Both the position numbers and the translations under genes were made by a program. From Acidobacteriota bacterium (lineage in GTDB: Bacteria > Acidobacteriota > Blastocatellia > Pyrinomonadales > Pyrinomonadaceae): 60,797 bases of DNA. Location of the stretch: positions 1,212 through 62,008 of the forward strand of contig JAIVJI010000095.1 in NCBI GenBank assembly GCA_020200135.1, given 5' to 3'. The notes under the pieces were generated by a model. That model was not told the DNA's origin and ran no database searches. It saw only the letters and a list, made by a program, of their open reading frames with translations. Within the stretch, counting starts at the first letter, position 1, and every line of letters begins with the position of its first letter. Shown piece by piece: positions 1-8,282 of the stretch.

Positions 1-45
1 AAACCCCGCCCCGCCCGTGACCAGGTAAGTTCCTGAGAGAGCCAT
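1..45 (-). CDS. NAD-dependent epimerase/dehydratase, N-terminal 15 residues only
   Basis: An ATG at 45-43 opens a frame that runs off the left edge and reads MALSGTYLVTGGAGF. That is the first strand and glycine-rich turn (TGGAGF) of an extended short-chain dehydrogenase of the GalE / UDP-glucuronate epimerase or decarboxylase type. The start lies 4 bases after the ugd stop, so both are probably one operon; an enzyme acting on UDP-glucuronate would follow naturally from Ugd, but with 15 residues the substrate cannot be assigned. Confidence 0.72.
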   Translation of the reverse strand, partial: MALSGTYLVTGGAGF

Positions 46-49
46 AGAA

Positions 50-1345
50 TTAACGTCCGACGCCGACGTAGTCGAAGCCGAGCCGGCGCATCCGCTCGGG
101 GTCGTAGATGTTTCGAAGGTCCGCTATCTTCGGCGCGCGCATCAACTCCTTGACGCGCTGCATGTCGAGAGCGCGGAACTGATTCCACTCGGTCATGAAG
201 ACCAGCGCGTCGGCGCCCTCGACCGCCGCGAACTCGTCCCCGGCGTACTCGACGCCTTTTAAGACCTTCCGCGCCTGCTCCACCGCCACCGGGTCGTAGG
301 CCCTGACCCGCGCGCCCTTCTCCAACAGCGCGTGAATGATGTCCACCGAAGGCGCCTCGCGCATGTCGTCGGTCTCGGGCTTGAAGGAGAGGCCGAGCAC
401 CGCGATGGCCTTACCCTTCACGTCGCCGACCAGCTTCTCTATCTTCTCGACCATCCGCAGGCGCTGGCGGCGGTTGACCTCGACGACCGCCTCGACGATG
501 AGACCCTCGCCGCCGTACTCCCTCGCCACCGAGAGCAGCGCGGTCGTGTCCTTCGGGAAGCAGCTCCCGCCGTAGCCGGGGCCGGGGTGCAGGAAGTAGC
601 GGCCGATGCGGTTGTCCATCCCCATCGCGCGCGCCACGTCGTGAACGTCGCAGCCTATCTGATCGCAGAGGTTGGCGATCTCGTTGATGAAGGAGATTTT
701 GGTCGCGAGGAAGGCGTTCGCGGCGTACTTGGTCAGCTCGGCGGCTTCGAGCGAGGTGATGACGACCGGCGTCTCGATGAGGTAGAGCGGGCGGTAGAGG
801 TCGCGCATGATGGCGACGGCCGGCTCGTCGCGCGAGCCGATGACGACGCGGTTCGGCCGCATGAAGTCGTCGATGGCCGCGCCCTCGCGCAGGAACTCGG
901 GGTTGGAGACGATGCCGAAGTCGAACTCGGTCTGGTGCTCGCGTATGAGCCGGCGCAAACGCTCGCCCGTGCCGACGGGGACGGTGGACTTCGTCACGAC
1001 CACCTTGTAGCCGTTCATGTGGCGCGCCACGTCGCGCGCCGCGCCCTCGATGAAGGAGAGGTCGGCCGAGCCGTCCTCTCTCGGGGGCGTCCCGACCGCG
1101 AGGAAGATGACGAGCGACTGCTCGACGGCCGACTTGATGTCCGTGGTGAATTGCAGGCGGCCGGCCTGCGCGTTCTTGGCGACGATCTGGTCGAGCCCCG
1201 GCTCGTAGATCGGGATTTCGCCCTTTTTAAGCCGCTTGATCTTCCCGGCGTCCACGTCCACGCACGTCACCGACGTGCCGAACTCGGCGAAACAGGCCCC
1301 CGTCACAAGCCCGACGTAGCCCGTGCCGATTACCGCTATCTGCAT
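50..1345 (-). CDS. ugd: UDP-glucose 6-dehydrogenase
   Basis: This 431-residue protein has the usual length and layout of UDP-glucose/GDP-mannose dehydrogenases. It oxidises UDP-glucose to UDP-glucuronate with two NAD+ for cell-surface polysaccharide. The N-terminal Rossmann motif GTGYVG is at residues 7-12, and the catalytic cysteine is Cys262 in GYGGSCFPKD. The C-terminal domain contains the family motif GLSFKPETDDMREAPS. The start ATG follows an A-rich stretch without a strong ribosome site. It is followed within 4 bases by an epimerase-type gene, so the pair looks like a sugar-nucleotide operon. The family is certain; a GDP-mannose substrate is less likely but not excluded. Confidence 0.95.
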   Translation of the reverse strand: MQIAVIGTGYVGLVTGACFAEFGTSVTCVDVDAGKIKRLKKGEIPIYEPGLDQIVAKNAQAGRLQFTTDIKSAVEQSLVIFLAVGTPPREDGSADLSFIEGAARDVARHMNGYKVVVTKSTVPVGTGERLRRLIREHQTEFDFGIVSNPEFLREGAAIDDFMRPNRVVIGSRDEPAVAIMRDLYRPLYLIETPVVITSLEAAELTKYAANAFLATKISFINEIANLCDQIGCDVHDVARAMGMDNRIGRYFLHPGPGYGGSCFPKDTTALLSVAREYGGEGLIVEAVVEVNRRQRLRMVEKIEKLVGDVKGKAIAVLGLSFKPETDDMREAPSVDIIHALLEKGARVRAYDPVAVEQARKVLKGVEYAGDEFAAVEGADALVFMTEWNQFRALDMQRVKELMRAPKIADLRNIYDPERMRRLGFDYVGVGR

Positions 1346-1407
1346 CTTCCGTGAAACGACCTTTCGGGCGGTGGGATTCTCAGCGGGTGATTATCTCAAA
1401 CAAAAGG

Positions 1408-1445
1408 TTGCGGGTCACGCGGCGCGAAACGCGCGTGACCCGCAA
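1408..1445 (-). terminator. Hairpin downstream of the FecR-like gene
   Basis: Twelve-base arms at 1410-1421 and 1432-1443 (GCGGGTCACGCG and its complement) enclose a 10-base loop. On the minus strand the stem is followed by AACCTTTTGTTTG, a weak T-rich tail, which suits termination of the gene ending at 1521. Confidence 0.5.
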
Positions 1446-1520
1446 AACCTGTGGGGTCGAAATAAATTCGAGCGTTAGTTCAGCACAACCTGAGCCCGGA
1501 GCCGCGCGAACCCGAAGGGG

Positions 1521-2240
1521 TTAGCGCGCGGGGCTGATGACGATCGGGTTGCCGCCGAAGTTGAAGTCGTTGTCCTGCGTGGCCGCGATGATGGCTGCCG
1601 CGACCGCGCCGCCCGCCGCGAGGAGGAGCGCCGCCAGCGCGCCGCTGGAGAGGCCGCGCATCTCGGGCTGCTGGAAGCGGGTGCAGCGCGTGCCGGGGGT
1701 GGCCATGCCGGCCGTGTCCTGCCCGCCCGCCGCGATCTGCTTCACCGAGTTGCCCGCGCGAAGCTCGACGCGACCCGACTGGGTGGAGACGACCGTGTTG
1801 CCGCACTCGACGTCGACCATGAAGACGTTCGGCTGGTTGTTGTCGGCGACGGCCGCGCCGTCCTTGGTGGTGATGGTGGCGGCGATGCCCGACGAAGACG
1901 AGACGCGGACGCGACCCGAATCAAGCATACCGGTGATGCCCGTCTCGGTGAAGCTGAGCTTGAGGCTCGATTCCGGAAGCACTTCGACGCGGCCGAGTTT
2001 GCCGAGGCTGACGACGGCGCTCGACCCCTTCGCGGTCGTGACCGTGCTGTCGGAGAAGACGGTGGCGCCCGAGATGGCGCTCGTGCCGTTTACCGAGACC
2101 TCACCGACGACCGATAGGTCTCCAGTCGGGCCAGTCTGCCCCTGCTGCGGCGCGGCGAGACCAACCATCGTGTATGTGCACAGGATGGCGAGCGCCAGGG
2201 CGAGCGAGATGGGCGTACGGCTCCAGGTTCTGCTAGTCAT
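1521..2240 (-). CDS. FecR-like exported protein with a C-terminal membrane anchor
   Basis: The 239-residue product begins with a Sec-type signal segment (about residues 12-30). It continues with a beta-rich region resembling a FecR domain (SVNGTSAISGATVFSDSTV, then strands around residues 60-160) and ends with one hydrophobic helix rich in Ala and Leu (about 198-217) followed by a short polar tail. FecR domains sense or transmit signals in the periplasm, or occur in surface proteins; nothing here shows which. The start is supported by a GGGAGGAAG ribosome site a few bases upstream of the ATG. No iron-uptake receptor or sigma factor lies next to it, so a classical FecIR role is unlikely. Confidence 0.65.
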   Translation of the reverse strand: MTSRTWSRTPISLALALAILCTYTMVGLAAPQQGQTGPTGDLSVVGEVSVNGTSAISGATVFSDSTVTTAKGSSAVVSLGKLGRVEVLPESSLKLSFTETGITGMLDSGRVRVSSSSGIAATITTKDGAAVADNNQPNVFMVDVECGNTVVSTQSGRVELRAGNSVKQIAAGGQDTAGMATPGTRCTRFQQPEMRGLSSGALAALLLAAGGAVAAAIIAATQDNDFNFGGNPIVISPAR

Positions 2241-2602
2241 TACTTCTTCCTCCCGTAGGTGAAACTGTCAATTTTTTAGAGAAAGCGCGCTGCAAGCCTC
2301 TGGTGCAAAGACTCGAAAGACTCGCTTGAGACGATTTGTTTTGTTGTTTTCTCGCCAATCCGTCTCAGGAATAGCCCGCGCGGTGTCTCATAAAAGCAGG
2401 CATGAGCGCCACTGTGGGCCTTAAAAGACCTCGTTTTTTTACACGAAACGCGCGCTCGTGTCAACAAACATTTCTGTGAATTCAACGATTTTTCAACAAT
2501 TTGCGGTATGCCGGGGCTTTTGTCAACCCTTATTTTCCGAGCCCCTCGGCGAGCCCCGGACACGTCCCCCGCGGGGCTGCGCGCGCCGGTCAGACTTTGT
2601 GG
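2241..2602. other. AT-richer intergenic region, 362 bases
   Basis: It separates two minus-strand genes and holds the upstream region of the FecR-like gene, including a candidate promoter at 2436-2464. A 95-codon minus-strand frame covers much of it, but its product is basic and low in family character and was not accepted. No other structure stands out. Confidence 0.6.
2436..2464 (-). promoter_or_regulatory. Sigma-70-type promoter of the FecR-like gene
   Basis: On the minus strand TTGACA (2464-2459) is separated by 17 bases from TAAAAA (2441-2436). Transcription would start near 2429, giving a leader of roughly 190 bases before the ATG at 2240. The -35 matches consensus and the -10 is moderate. 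Confidence 0.5.
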
Positions 2603-3685
2603 CTAATCTTTGTAGATGGCCACGTGCGGCCGCCCGTCGGGGCCGATCCAGCCCCGGTACATGCCGGAAGTGTTGAAAGGCGTCGCGAAATTTCCGCGCC
2701 CGTCGAGGGCGATCAGGCCGCCGGTGCCGCCCAGTTTGCCGACCCTTTCCAGCGCGGCCGCCGCCGACTGCTCTACGGACTTCCCGCCGTAGCGCATCAT
2801 GGCCGTGACGTTGTGCGCGACCGCCGAGCGGATAAAATACTCCCCGTCGCCGGTGCAGGAGACGGCGCAAGTCCCGTTGTCAGCATAAGTTCCGGCGCCG
2901 ATGATGGGCGAGTCGCCGACGCGGCCGAAACGCTTATTGGTCATCCCGCCGGTCGAGGTCCCCGCGCCGAGGTTCCCCGCGCGGTCGAGGCAGACGGCGC
3001 CGACCGTCCCGAACTTGTGCTCGTCGAAGGGAGCCGCCTCCCTTTCGAGCTTTGACTTTTTCGGCGGCGGGTTCTTCTCCGCCTCCTTTATCCGCTGGAG
3101 CTGCTGCCAGCGCTCCTCGGTGTGGAAATACTTCGGGTCGACCAGTTCGACGCCCATCTGCGCGGCGAAAGTTTCGGCCCCCTCGCCGGTCATCATGACG
3201 TGGGGCGACTGCTCCATGACGAGCCGGGCCAGCAAAATCGGGTTTTTGACCCGTTTGAGTCCGGCGACCGCGCCGGCCTTGAGCGTCCGCCCGTCCATGA
3301 TCGAGGAGTCGAGCTCGTTCGTGCCGGCGCTGGTGAAGACCGCTCCCTTCCCGGCGTTAAAGAGCGGCGAGTCCTCCAACAGTGTGATCGCCGAGACGAC
3401 CGCGTCGAGGCTGGCGCCGCCCTTTTCCAGCACGCCGAACCCCGCCAGGAGCGCCTCGGTCAGCTTGTCGCGGTATGCCTTCTCGCGCTCGGGCGTCATG
3501 CGGCTGCGCTCTACCGTCCCGGCGCCGCCGTGGATGACGAAGCCGAAGGGTCGTAGCGCCCCGGCCTTCTGCGCGCCATTTTCAAAGACCCGTGCGCCCG
3601 CGTGCGTACCGCCTGTCAGACACGTGGTCAGCGCCGCCGCCCCAACGCTACCCAGAAATTTCCGGCGGCTCTGCCCCGCGACCAT
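2603..3685 (-). CDS. Isoaspartyl peptidase / L-asparaginase, Ntn hydrolase, Tat-exported
   Basis: The protein belongs to the plant-type asparaginase family, made as a precursor that cleaves itself before a catalytic threonine. The motif FGTVGAVCLD supplies that threonine, and GAGTSTGGMTNKRFGRVGDS is the conserved start of the beta subunit. The N terminus SRRKFLG followed by a hydrophobic stretch is a twin-arginine signal, so the folded enzyme is probably periplasmic. The ATG at 3685 was chosen because it gives a normal Tat leader; a GTG at 3721 would add 12 residues. It likely hydrolyses isoaspartyl dipeptides and asparagine. It is followed by a long non-coding stretch, so it is probably monocistronic. 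Confidence 0.88.
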   Translation of the reverse strand: MVAGQSRRKFLGSVGAAALTTCLTGGTHAGARVFENGAQKAGALRPFGFVIHGGAGTVERSRMTPEREKAYRDKLTEALLAGFGVLEKGGASLDAVVSAITLLEDSPLFNAGKGAVFTSAGTNELDSSIMDGRTLKAGAVAGLKRVKNPILLARLVMEQSPHVMMTGEGAETFAAQMGVELVDPKYFHTEERWQQLQRIKEAEKNPPPKKSKLEREAAPFDEHKFGTVGAVCLDRAGNLGAGTSTGGMTNKRFGRVGDSPIIGAGTYADNGTCAVSCTGDGEYFIRSAVAHNVTAMMRYGGKSVEQSAAAALERVGKLGGTGGLIALDGRGNFATPFNTSGMYRGWIGPDGRPHVAIYKD

Positions 3686-3820
3686 ATGGCGACTCACACC
3701 CTGCCCCGAACTAAGTTTCACGTTGAAAGTTTGTGAACGGGAAAGCTGCGGACATATTAGCGGACATATTAACAGACGGCTCGCTAAAGCGTAACCGCCA
3801 TTCCTCGCGGCGAGGCAGCT

Positions 3821-4162
3821 TTAGTCTGTTTTTTTCATTTCGAGGAAGAAAGAGCGCGCCCTCTCGGCCAGAGGGGGTGGGACGACGACGCGGAAGGGGT
3901 GCTTGGCGAAAAAGGTCGGGACGCGCCTGACCTGCGCGCCGAGCGCGGCGAGCGCGGCGGCGGCCTCCTCGTCGCCAAGTTCCCCGACGCCGAAGGAGTC
4001 GGCCGCGCGACGGAAGGCCCCGCGCAGGCGGTCGAAGGGGAGGTCACGCCCGGCCAGGACCAGGCCGCGCGCCTGGAACTCGCCCAGCGCGTAGAGCAGG
4101 ACGCTCTCGGCGCCGGCCCCTTTGGCCCCCCGCTCTCCGTCAAAAAGTGTGGTCTGGCGCAT
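3821..4162 (-). CDS. Small hypothetical protein
   Basis: A 113-residue frame with the codon bias of its neighbours encodes a soluble, mixed-charge protein. It has an amphipathic middle (LPFDRLRGAFRRAADSFGVG) and a C-terminal segment FFAKHPFRVVVPPPLAERAR. No family was recognised and there is no signal peptide or membrane segment. It lies 26 bases downstream of the secreted protein gene that ends at 4189 and may be co-transcribed with it. The call rests on its length, composition and position between two genes on the same strand. Confidence 0.55.
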   Translation of the reverse strand: MRQTTLFDGERGAKGAGAESVLLYALGEFQARGLVLAGRDLPFDRLRGAFRRAADSFGVGELGDEEAAAALAALGAQVRRVPTFFAKHPFRVVVPPPLAERARSFFLEMKKTD

Positions 4163-4188
4163 CCGTTCGTGTTCCGACGTGCGTCGGC

Positions 4189-4770
4189 TCAGGGCGCGCT
4201 GACGCGTCGCGGGCGCACGTTCGAGTCCGGGCCGGCCGGTGGCGACGAAGAGGCGTGGCCGTTCGTGCCCGACTTGACCTCGCCCTGCTTCCTCAGCTCG
4301 GCCTGCTCGTACGGGTCGAGCCGCGCGAACAGGTAGAACTTCTCGCCGCGCGACAGGACGGCCCCGAGGAACCTCAGTTTGAATTGGAGGACGAGCCCCT
4401 GCTGTAGCTCCGAAGCCCTCGGGAGCGGCTCCTCGAAGTACTGCTCGAACTCGCCTTCGGAGATCGCCTCAAGCTCTGGCAGGTAGTCGTTCCCGCTCGC
4501 GCGCGCGATGCGCATCGCCATCTGGCGCAGCGCGTTGATGCGGTTCGAGTTGTGCAGGTAGTAGCGGCGGTCTATCTCGCGCCGGCTCGCGCGGTCGTCC
4601 ACGACCTCCTGCTCGTTGCGCAGGTAGCCGAGGTAGGCCGTGACGTTCGGGCCGAACTCGGGGGCGGCCGGGTCGGCGCGCCGGCGCGTCTGCGCGCCCG
4701 CCACCGCAGACGCGGAAAGCATAAAAAGTGTCAGGGCCAGGAGCCCTCTCAGCCGTCTCTCTCTTCTCAT
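4189..4770 (-). CDS. Exported hypothetical protein
   Basis: The frame encodes 193 residues from an ATG at 4770 that has GAGGGGCG about 10 bases upstream; a TTG at 4788 is the alternative. A signal peptide (LLALTLFMLSASAVAGAQ) predicts export. The mature part is helical and charged, with a segment rich in Tyr, Arg and Asn (REIDRRYYLHNSNRINALRQ), and ends in a flexible Pro/Ser/Gly tail. No domain was recognised. It diverges from coaBC across a region of about 150 bases. Confidence 0.62.
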   Translation of the reverse strand: MRRERRLRGLLALTLFMLSASAVAGAQTRRRADPAAPEFGPNVTAYLGYLRNEQEVVDDRASRREIDRRYYLHNSNRINALRQMAMRIARASGNDYLPELEAISEGEFEQYFEEPLPRASELQQGLVLQFKLRFLGAVLSRGEKFYLFARLDPYEQAELRKQGEVKSGTNGHASSSPPAGPDSNVRPRRVSAP

Positions 4771-4922
4771 GACACTCACGCCCCTCAAACCTTTGGCGTC
4801 CTCGCGGGGCGGGGCCTGCGTCTCGTCGGGGTTTCGGGGGCGGGGGCGTGTGGAATCTTATCACAAATTGCGCGCCCCGCACGCGCGATGCTACATTCGC
4901 GGCACGACGGAGAGAGTTCTTT

Positions 4923-6203
4923 ATGCCCGACGAACAATCAAACGGGGTGGGGGCGGCGGGGGGCGCGGAGTTCGCGGGGCGCCGCGTCGCGCTGGGTGTC
5001 TCGGGCGGCATCGCGGCGTACAAGGCGGTCGAAGTCCTGCGCGGGTTGCAGCGCGCCGGCTGCGAGGTGCGCGTCGGCATGACGAAGCGAGCGTGCGAGT
5101 TCGTCACGCCGCTCACCTTCCGCGCGCTCTCGGGCTCGCACGTCGTCGTGGACGACTACGCGCCCGAGAACCCGGACCCCATCGCCCACATCACCTTCTC
5201 ACAGTCCGTCGAGCTTTTCGTCGTCGCGCCCGCGACCGCCAACGTCATCGCCAAGTTTGCCAACGGCGTCGCCGACGACTTTCTGACTTCGACCTACCTG
5301 GCCTCGAACGCTCCCGTCGTCGTCGCGCCGGCCATGAACACGACGATGCTGCTGCACCCGGCGACGCAGCGCAACCTCGCGCTGCTCCGCGCAGACGGCG
5401 TCCGCGTCGTCGAGCCCGACGCCGGCGAGATGGCCTGCGGCACGATCGGGCCGGGACGGCTCTCCGACCCCGGCCTGATAGTCGCCGCCGCTTTGGAAGT
5501 TTTACGCGCGGGCGGGAGAGGACGGGGGCCGGTTCAAGACCTGGCGGGCGAGCGCGTGCTCGTCACGACCGGGGCGACGCGCGAGGAGATAGACCCGGTG
5601 CGCTTTATCTCGAACCACTCTTCGGGGCGGATGGGCTTCGCGGTGGCGGAGGCCGCGCGCTCGCGCGGTGCGGAGGTGCTGGTCGTGGCCGGCTCGACGA
5701 CCGCGCCGCCGCCCGCAGGCGTGCGCGTCGTGCGGGCCGTCTCGGCCGGGGAGATGCGCGACGCGGTGATGCGCGAGGTCGGCGGCGCGACCGTTTTCGT
5801 CGCGGCGGCGGCGGTCGCCGACTACAGGCCGGCCGCGCGCGCGGGCGGGAAGATAAAGAAGTCCGACGCCGCCCTCTCGCTCACTCTCGAACCCACGCCG
5901 GACATCCTCGCCGAAGTCTCCGCCGCCCGCCGCGACGGACTGCTCGTCGTCGGCTTCGCGGCCGAGACCGAGCGCGTCGTCGAGAACGCGCTGGAGAAGA
6001 TGAGGCGCAAGAACCTCGACGCCATCGTCGCCAACGACCTCACGCAGGACGGCGCCGGATTTGACACCGAGACGAACGTCGTCACCGTCATCACGCGCGA
6101 CCGCCAAACTCCCGCCGCGCTCCCTCTCATGTCCAAACTCGACGCCGCACACCGCGTCCTCGACGAAGTCGCCCGCCTCCGCCGGCTCAGTAAGACCGTA
6201 TAG
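4923..6203 (+). CDS. coaBC: Bifunctional phosphopantothenoylcysteine decarboxylase / phosphopantothenate-cysteine ligase
   Basis: CoaBC makes 4'-phosphopantetheine in coenzyme A synthesis: the CoaB half joins cysteine to phosphopantothenate and the flavin-dependent CoaC half decarboxylates the product. The N-terminal half starts GVSGGIAAYKAVEV and contains PAMNTTML, the CoaC substrate-recognition motif. The C-terminal half contains TGATREEIDPVRFISNHSSG and AAAVADYRP of CoaB. The 427-residue length is normal. The ATG at 4923 follows GGAGAGAG and was preferred to an upstream in-frame extension. Its 3' end overlaps the convergent umuD gene by 17 bases. Confidence 0.96.
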   Translation: MPDEQSNGVGAAGGAEFAGRRVALGVSGGIAAYKAVEVLRGLQRAGCEVRVGMTKRACEFVTPLTFRALSGSHVVVDDYAPENPDPIAHITFSQSVELFVVAPATANVIAKFANGVADDFLTSTYLASNAPVVVAPAMNTTMLLHPATQRNLALLRADGVRVVEPDAGEMACGTIGPGRLSDPGLIVAAALEVLRAGGRGRGPVQDLAGERVLVTTGATREEIDPVRFISNHSSGRMGFAVAEAARSRGAEVLVVAGSTTAPPPAGVRVVRAVSAGEMRDAVMREVGGATVFVAAAAVADYRPAARAGGKIKKSDAALSLTLEPTPDILAEVSAARRDGLLVVGFAAETERVVENALEKMRRKNLDAIVANDLTQDGAGFDTETNVVTVITRDRQTPAALPLMSKLDAAHRVLDEVARLRRLSKTV

Positions 6204-6624
6204 CGTGCATGACGCGGCCCCAGACCTCGAAGTCCATCGTCTCGATGACCTCGATGGGCTGGAAGCGGTCGTTCTCGGGCATGAGCCAGATGCGGCCGTG
6301 GCGGACGCGCAGGCGCTTGACGCACAGCTCGTCGTTGATGCGCGCGATGACGATGTCGCCGTCCTCGGCCTCGACCGCGCGGTCGACGACGAGGATGGAG
6401 CCGGGGTGGATGCCGGCGCCGGCCATCGAGTCGCCCGAGACGCGCACGTAGAAGGTCGCCACCGGGTGCTTGATGAGATAGCGGTTGAGGTCGAGCCGCC
6501 CCTCGATGTAACTCTCGGCCGGACTGGGGAAGCCCGCCGAGACCGAAGTCATGAACAGCGGACGCGCCCACCGCGTCGTCCGGTCGGGGCTCATCACCGA
6601 TTCGACGTTATCGTAGGAGAGCAT
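6187..6624 (-). CDS. umuD: UmuD-like self-cleaving S24 peptidase
   Basis: The 145-residue protein has the UmuD/LexA C-terminal protease domain without a DNA-binding domain. The cleavage site is Ala30-Gly31 (SAGFPSPA), the nucleophile Ser66 in SGDSM and the base Lys103 in CVKRL. RecA filaments normally trigger cleavage, and the product forms part of the translesion polymerase. The ATG at 6624 with GGGTGGGAC just upstream was preferred to an in-frame start 22 codons earlier. No umuC lies beside it, so its polymerase partner must be encoded elsewhere. No obvious LexA box was seen. Confidence 0.88.
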   Translation of the reverse strand: MLSYDNVESVMSPDRTTRWARPLFMTSVSAGFPSPAESYIEGRLDLNRYLIKHPVATFYVRVSGDSMAGAGIHPGSILVVDRAVEAEDGDIVIARINDELCVKRLRVRHGRIWLMPENDRFQPIEVIETMDFEVWGRVMHAIRSY

Positions 6625-6829
6625 ATTTGTCCCACCCGTGAAAGAATGTCCAACTGACGGGATGATACACGTAAGCCCGGAGCGAGACAAGACTTTTATT
6701 TTTCTCGCGTGCGAGTTCGAGGAGGCGGTAGTCGTTTACGAGGGAGTGACCGGCGCGGCGTCAACACGCAGGGGCTTCGTCACGCCGCCCGTGTGCCGGA
6801 CGCGTCTGGTCACGGGCATCACGTCGCTG

Positions 6830-6988
6830 CTAGATGACCTTCATCAGCAGCAGGATGATGATGATAAGCAGCAGCAGGCCGAGCCCGCCGCTCGGGCCGT
6901 AACCCCAGCCGCGGCTGTAAGGCCACGACGGGACAGCCCCGATAAGCAGGAGAATCAGGATGATGACAAGAATCAGGCCGATACTCAT
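6830..6988 (-). CDS. DUF3309-type small membrane protein
   Basis: A 52-residue frame reads MSIGLILVIILILLLIGAVP and, after WPYSRGWGYGPSGG, ends in a second hydrophobic stretch and MKVI. Two membrane helices flank the conserved Trp/Tyr/Gly-rich turn that defines the DUF3309 family, widespread in soil bacteria and of unknown function. Downstream towards 6625 there is no further gene before umuD. The match in length and motif makes this small gene secure despite its size. Confidence 0.85.
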   Translation of the reverse strand: MSIGLILVIILILLLIGAVPSWPYSRGWGYGPSGGLGLLLLIIIILLLMKVI

Positions 6989-7082
6989 ACCGTCCCTCCG
7001 TCTTTACTTTTTACGCGGGATGCGTCGACCAGATTGTCATTCCCCGCCCCGCCCCTGTCAACATCTATTTAACTCAAAAACA

Positions 7083-7118
7083 AAAAAGAAGAGGGCCGCG
7101 CGGCCCTCTTCTTTTTAC
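7083..7118 (-). terminator. Intrinsic terminator after tRNA-Arg(CCT)
   Basis: Arms at about 7087-7098 and 7101-7112 (AGAAGAGGGCCG and its complement) are flanked by an A run on the left and a T run on the right, so the hairpin can act on either strand. It lies directly downstream of the minus-strand tRNA. Confidence 0.8.
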
Positions 7119-7130
7119 GACTTTTCGGGA

Positions 7131-7203
7131 TGCTCCCGGCACGACTTGAACGTGCGACCCCTCGCTTAGGAGGCGAGTGCTCTATCCACTGAGCTACGGG
7201 AGC
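7131..7203 (-). tRNA. tRNA-Arg(CCT)
   Basis: A 73-base cloverleaf has acceptor GCTCCCG/CGGGAGC, D arm GCTCAGTGGATAGAGC, anticodon loop CTCCTAA and T loop TTCAAGT. No CCA is encoded. It is a typical single chromosomal tRNA. Confidence 0.95.
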
Positions 7204-7254
7204 CGACTGCCGGAGAACTTAGCAGATGTGTTCCGACGGCGTCCAGCCAGCGCT

Positions 7255-7776
7255 TCAGGACTGGTACTTGAGGAGCGAGCGCACGTCGTGGCCGGCGAGC
7301 CGCTCGCGGCCGGGGAGGAACTCCAGCTCGACGACGAAGGCGAGGCCGACCACCTCGCCGCCGAGCTGTTCGACGAGGCGGACGACCGCCGAGGCCGTGC
7401 CGCCGGTGGCGAGCAGGTCGTCGGCGATGACGACGCGGTGCCCCGAGCCGACCGCGTCGCGGTGCATCTGGAGCGCGTCCTGCCCGTACTCCAGGTCGTA
7501 AGAGACGGTGGCGCACTCCGAGGGGAGCTTGCCCGGCTTGCGCGCCGGGACGAAGCCAGCGCCGAGCTGGTAGGCCATCGCCGGCGCGAAGATGAAGCCG
7601 CGCGCCTCGATGCCGATGACCGTGTCGACACGCTCGTCCTTGAACTCGGCCGAGAGCGCGTCGATGACCTGCCGGAAGCCCTCGGGCTGCTTGAGCAGCG
7701 TCGTGATGTCGTAAAAGTTGATGCCCGGCTTCGGGAAGTCAGGAACCTCGCGGATGAGCTGTTTGAGATGATCCAT
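7255..7776 (-). CDS. apt: Adenine phosphoribosyltransferase
   Basis: Apt salvages adenine by joining it to PRPP to give AMP. The 173-residue protein has normal family length, the N-terminal signature [20 protein letters not shown], the core [18 protein letters not shown] and the PRPP-binding loop [13 protein letters not shown]. It lies 51 bases upstream of a tRNA-Arg gene on the same strand, so the two may share a transcript. Its own upstream region is filled by a hairpin repeat (7782-7893), which places any promoter inside or beyond that repeat. Confidence 0.97.
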   Translation of the reverse strand: MDHLKQLIREVPDFPKPGINFYDITTLLKQPEGFRQVIDALSAEFKDERVDTVIGIEARGFIFAPAMAYQLGAGFVPARKPGKLPSECATVSYDLEYGQDALQMHRDAVGSGHRVVIADDLLATGGTASAVVRLVEQLGGEVVGLAFVVELEFLPGRERLAGHDVRSLLKYQS

Positions 7777-7781
7777 GATTG

Positions 7782-7893
7782 AGTAGACAGTAGACAGTAG
7801 TCAGTAGAAAAACCTTCGAGTCGGAACGTCAGGGGTTTCAGCGTCTGCGACCGCAGCGTGGAACGCTACTGACTACTGTCTACTGTCTACTTC
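7782..7893. repeat. Intergenic inverted repeat, AGTAGTC family
   Basis: The left arm repeats the word GTAGACAGTAGTCAGTAG and is followed by AAAAACCTT. The right arm TACTGACTACTGTCTACTG is its reverse complement, closing a long imperfect hairpin around a core of about 60 bases. Related elements lie at 23541, 29762 and 46083. Confidence 0.85.
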
Positions 7894-7898
7894 CTTTC

Positions 7899-8174
7899 TC
7901 ACCTTTCGATTCGGAATGACGGGTACCGCCCGGTCGGCTCGACGCTGACCTCTTCGACCTGCTCGACGCGGGCGTACTGCGGGCCGGCGGCGAGGTCGTG
8001 TTTGAAGCCTTCGACGCTCTCGGGCGTGCCCTCGGCGTAGACTTCGACGCGCCCGTCGGCGAGGTTGCGGACGAAGCCGACGACCTGGTGGCGCGCGGCG
8101 ACGCGCTGCGTGAAGAAGCGAAAGCCGACGCCCTGAACCTCCCCGCTGACGTGATAGTGCCGCGCCACTCTCAT
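7899..8174 (-). CDS. Acylphosphatase
   Basis: The 91-residue enzyme hydrolyses carboxyl-phosphate bonds such as those of acetyl phosphate. It carries the family pattern VQGVGFRFFTQR, whose arginine binds phosphate, and GFVRNLADGRVEV, whose asparagine positions the water. It is cytosolic, with no signal sequence. The ATG at 8174 was preferred to the in-frame TTG just before it. It is separated from apt by a hairpin repeat, so it probably has its own promoter. Confidence 0.93.
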   Translation of the reverse strand: MRVARHYHVSGEVQGVGFRFFTQRVAARHQVVGFVRNLADGRVEVYAEGTPESVEGFKHDLAAGPQYARVEQVEEVSVEPTGRYPSFRIER

Positions 8175-8282
8175 CAAAAAAACCCCTTGCCGCCCGAGTC
8201 GAAAACGCCCGCGCCCGAAAGACTGGCTATCCTAAAAGAATCGTTCGCGGAAATGCAAAGACGGCCGCGTTGAGGGCGTCGG

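Noticed and set aside
2276..2563. A 95-codon minus-strand gene
   Set aside because: Overlaps the candidate promoter of the FecR-like gene; basic low-information product.
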